From Donghicola sp041224595 (GTDB taxonomy: Bacteria; Pseudomonadota; Alphaproteobacteria; Rhodobacterales; Rhodobacteraceae), in NCBI RefSeq assembly GCF_041224595.1, contig NZ_JBGFGN010000103.1, positions 47,134-111,133 of the forward strand: 64,000 bases of DNA, read 5' to 3'. Shown here one piece after another: positions 63,465 through 64,000 of this stretch. Numbering within the stretch: position 1 is the stretch's first letter; every line of letters begins with the position of its first letter. The notes below the pieces were generated by a model, which was not told where the DNA came from, did no database searches, and saw only the letters and a list, made by a program, of their open reading frames with translations. The translations under genes and the position numbers were made by a program.

Positions 63465-63811
63465 TCGCGTTTCCGGCAGGCGTCACGGTCTGGATCGCAG
63501 GAGGGGTCACGGACATGCGGTGCGGCTTGAACACGCTGTCGCTGAAGATCCAGCAAGGACTTGGGCGCGATCCCCATGGTGGAGAGATCTTCTGCTTTCG
63601 GGGTCGCAAAGGCGATCTGATCAAGGTTCTCTGGCATGACGGCGTTGGTATGTCGCTCTATCTCAAGCGGCTGGAAGCAGGTAAATTCATCTGGCCTGTC
63701 AGCCAGTCCGGCACCGCTGTGCCGGTCTCTGCGGCGCAACTCGGTTATCTTCTCGAAGGGATTGACTGGCGCAACCCGCGTTGGACGCAACGCCCTACAA
63801 AAGCTGGGTAA
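63461..63811 (+). CDS. tnpB: IS66-family accessory protein TnpB
   Basis: 116 residues with the strongly conserved IS66 OrfB pattern: GVTVWIAGGVTDMRCGLNTL, FCFRGRKGDLIKVLWHDGVGMSLYLKRLE and GIDWRNPRWTQRP. Needed, with TnpA, for transposition by TnpC. Only about 50 bases of IS66-like DNA follow before the sequence changes character, so the transposase gene tnpC is not visible here and may be lost. Confidence 0.9.
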   Translation: MIAFPAGVTVWIAGGVTDMRCGLNTLSLKIQQGLGRDPHGGEIFCFRGRKGDLIKVLWHDGVGMSLYLKRLEAGKFIWPVSQSGTAVPVSAAQLGYLLEGIDWRNPRWTQRPTKAG

Positions 63812-63863
63812 TATGCTGCAAAGCGCCCGTTTTTATTGGGGATCCGGGGCGCCTGTGGTATGG

Positions 63864-63914
63864 TGTCAACGGCGGAGTAAAATTCGGCCATTGTGGCGGA
63901 GCAAAAGTCGGCCA
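63864..63914. mobile_element. IS21-type terminal repeats (possible element end inside IS66)
   Basis: GGCGGAGTAAAATTCGGCCA (63871-63890) and GGCGGAGCAAAAGTCGGCCA (63895-63914) are direct repeats, 18 of 20 identical, 4 bases apart, beginning after TGTCAAC. Repeated motifs next to a TGT start are typical of the ends of IS21-family elements. The window ends before any istA or istB gene could appear, so this is a proposal. Confidence 0.5.
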
Positions 63915-64000
63915 GTTTGGGGCGAGCGCCTTGGAGCGTGCGGCCCTCATATAGCAAGCCCGGTCCAAGGCGCATTGGCCGTCAGGCCAATTCTGTGAGG

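Overview
The window looks like a chromosomal segment of a marine alphaproteobacterium of the Roseobacter group (Rhodobacteraceae). Evidence is the F1 ATPase operon standing alone without the F0 genes, the typical family neighbours (MoxR/DUF1285, Hint-domain protein, DUF2125, extensin-like protein, H-type lectin), high-GC codon use, and TRAP/TTT-style solute uptake. No genus can be named from the sequence. Genes are densely packed, with many 1-4 base overlaps (ATGA, TGATG) that mark operons.

Layout. 1-7 kb: start of a moxR ATPase gene, DUF1285 and DUF2798 proteins, an alpha/beta hydrolase downstream of polA, a chromene-carboxylate isomerase, prs and an H-type lectin. 7-12 kb: atpHAGDC with terminator and leader hairpin. 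12-25 kb: methyltransferase, gloB, clpA, an M23 peptidase, an ion-driven motor pair (MotA/TolQ-like plus coiled-coil OmpA protein), chaC, DUF2125, and an extensin/dehydrogenase/hisC operon. 25-32 kb: rpsD with a clear promoter and terminator, a Hint protein, an LpxR-like outer membrane protein, and an RND efflux pair. 32-38 kb: thiamine operon thiCOSGE-thiD behind a TPP riboswitch. 38-43.5 kb: an unusual periplasmic pair (a double solute-binding/OmpA fusion plus a cysteine-rich secreted protein) and a small membrane protein coupled to a chemoreceptor.

43.7-54.6 kb is an aromatic/hydroaromatic catabolic block: tctC-tctB-tctA-aroE-quiC (uptake, an apparently NAD-type shikimate/quinate dehydrogenase, and 3-dehydroshikimate dehydratase giving protocatechuate), a LysR regulator, a divergent flavoprotein/TIM-barrel pair, and pobA (4-hydroxybenzoate to protocatechuate). 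The LysR gene is flanked by two nearly identical 18-base elements, one in front of tctC and one in front of the flavoprotein gene, which ties the two transcription units into one candidate regulon.

54.6-62.8 kb: AGE-family epimerase, asparaginase, an HTH regulator divergent from an alanine/glycine symporter, then an arsenic operon (ArsR-ArsC fusion, GAPDH, ArsJ) with a palindromic operator over its start codon. 62.8-64 kb is mobile-element debris: a recombinase C-terminus, IS66 tnpA/tnpB, and directly repeated sequences resembling the end of an IS21-type element. No tRNA, rRNA or CRISPR was seen.
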